64,000 nt of DNA. Origin: CAYWTS01 sp964461265. Lineage in GTDB: Bacteria > Bacteroidota > Ignavibacteria > Tepidaquicellales > OLB5. Positions within the stretch are counted from its first letter, which is position 1. Each line of letters begins with the position of its first letter. The position numbers and the translations under genes were made by a program. Below the pieces are notes generated by a model. The model was not told the origin of the DNA. It was given only the letters and a program-made list of their open reading frames with translations, and searched no databases. This document shows positions 63,959-64,000 of this stretch, piece by piece. Where the stretch lies: contig CAYWTS010000007.1 of NCBI GenBank assembly GCA_964461265.1, positions 20,802-84,801 on the forward strand, written 5' to 3'.

Positions 63959-64000
63959 TGTTACCTTCCTTTAGTTTGATTTATAAAATTGTGGCGGGCA

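Noticed and set aside
1..64000. tRNA or rRNA genes
   Set aside because: No cloverleaf with T-loop GTTCRA signature and no rRNA-like conserved stretches were recognised in the intergenic regions.

Overview
The window is a chromosomal stretch of a low-GC bacterium of the FCB superphylum, most likely Ignavibacteriota or a close relative such as Kryptonia or another Bacteroidota-Chlorobiota lineage. Three observations support this. Two secreted proteins end in type A type-9-secretion (T9SS) sorting domains, one with the Y-Q-N-Y-P-N-P-F-N-P opening common in that group. Several promoters fit the Bacteroidota TTTG/TTTA - 19 to 20 bp - TAnnTTTG pattern. Recognisable Shine-Dalgarno sites are few and TTG starts are common. 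No rRNA, tRNA, CRISPR array, prophage or complete insertion sequence was seen.

Layout. 1-12.8 kb is housekeeping: the end of an M19 dipeptidase, dnaG, a slipin/NfeD membrane-protease pair on the minus strand, then rho, rng, nadB and a membrane-embedded spermidine-synthase-like protein. 12.9-43.1 kb is almost entirely minus strand. Read in the direction of transcription it runs proS, a GT39-type membrane glycosyltransferase, maf, a YbhN-like flippase-type protein, a stand-alone B12-binding mutase subunit, phosphohexomutase, outer-membrane export protein (Wza type), chain-length regulator (Wzz type), polymerase/ligase (Wzy type), glycosyltransferases, an FkbM methyltransferase, flippase (Wzx type), more glycosyltransferases, the initiating polyprenyl-phosphate sugar transferase (WcaJ type), a DegT aminotransferase, a dolichol-phosphate-mannose-synthase-type enzyme, a GT2/sugar-transferase fusion, accA and murA. 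Together this is a nearly complete Wzx/Wzy-dependent surface polysaccharide locus. Its centre, about 20-34 kb, looks more AT-rich than the flanks.

43.4-57.2 kb is plus strand: a tiny T9SS cargo, nuoC-D-E-F of complex I, an unrecognised three-gene envelope cassette (polytopic membrane protein with coiled-coil repeats, single-pass periplasmic protein, outer-membrane-type protein), and a two-component array (minimal histidine kinase, receiver-kinase hybrid, NarL-type regulator, two receiver-only proteins). A DUF5362-like membrane protein, dut and an AI-2E-family transporter follow. 57.2-64 kb holds a polytopic GT-C-like protein, an enoyl-CoA hydratase, a bacterial deoxyhypusine-synthase homologue, an FG-GAP T9SS cargo and a short-chain dehydrogenase.

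Most notable: a MurA whose catalytic Cys is Asp (predicted intrinsic fosfomycin resistance); a flippase gene whose only good start is ATT; a GT2 fused to a degenerate sugar-transferase domain; three copies of a 127-129 bp MITE-like element with ends GGCTGTCTCAAAAG; recurring stop-T-TTG gene junctions; and the unrecognised 47.9-51.4 kb envelope cassette, the best candidate here for an undescribed system.
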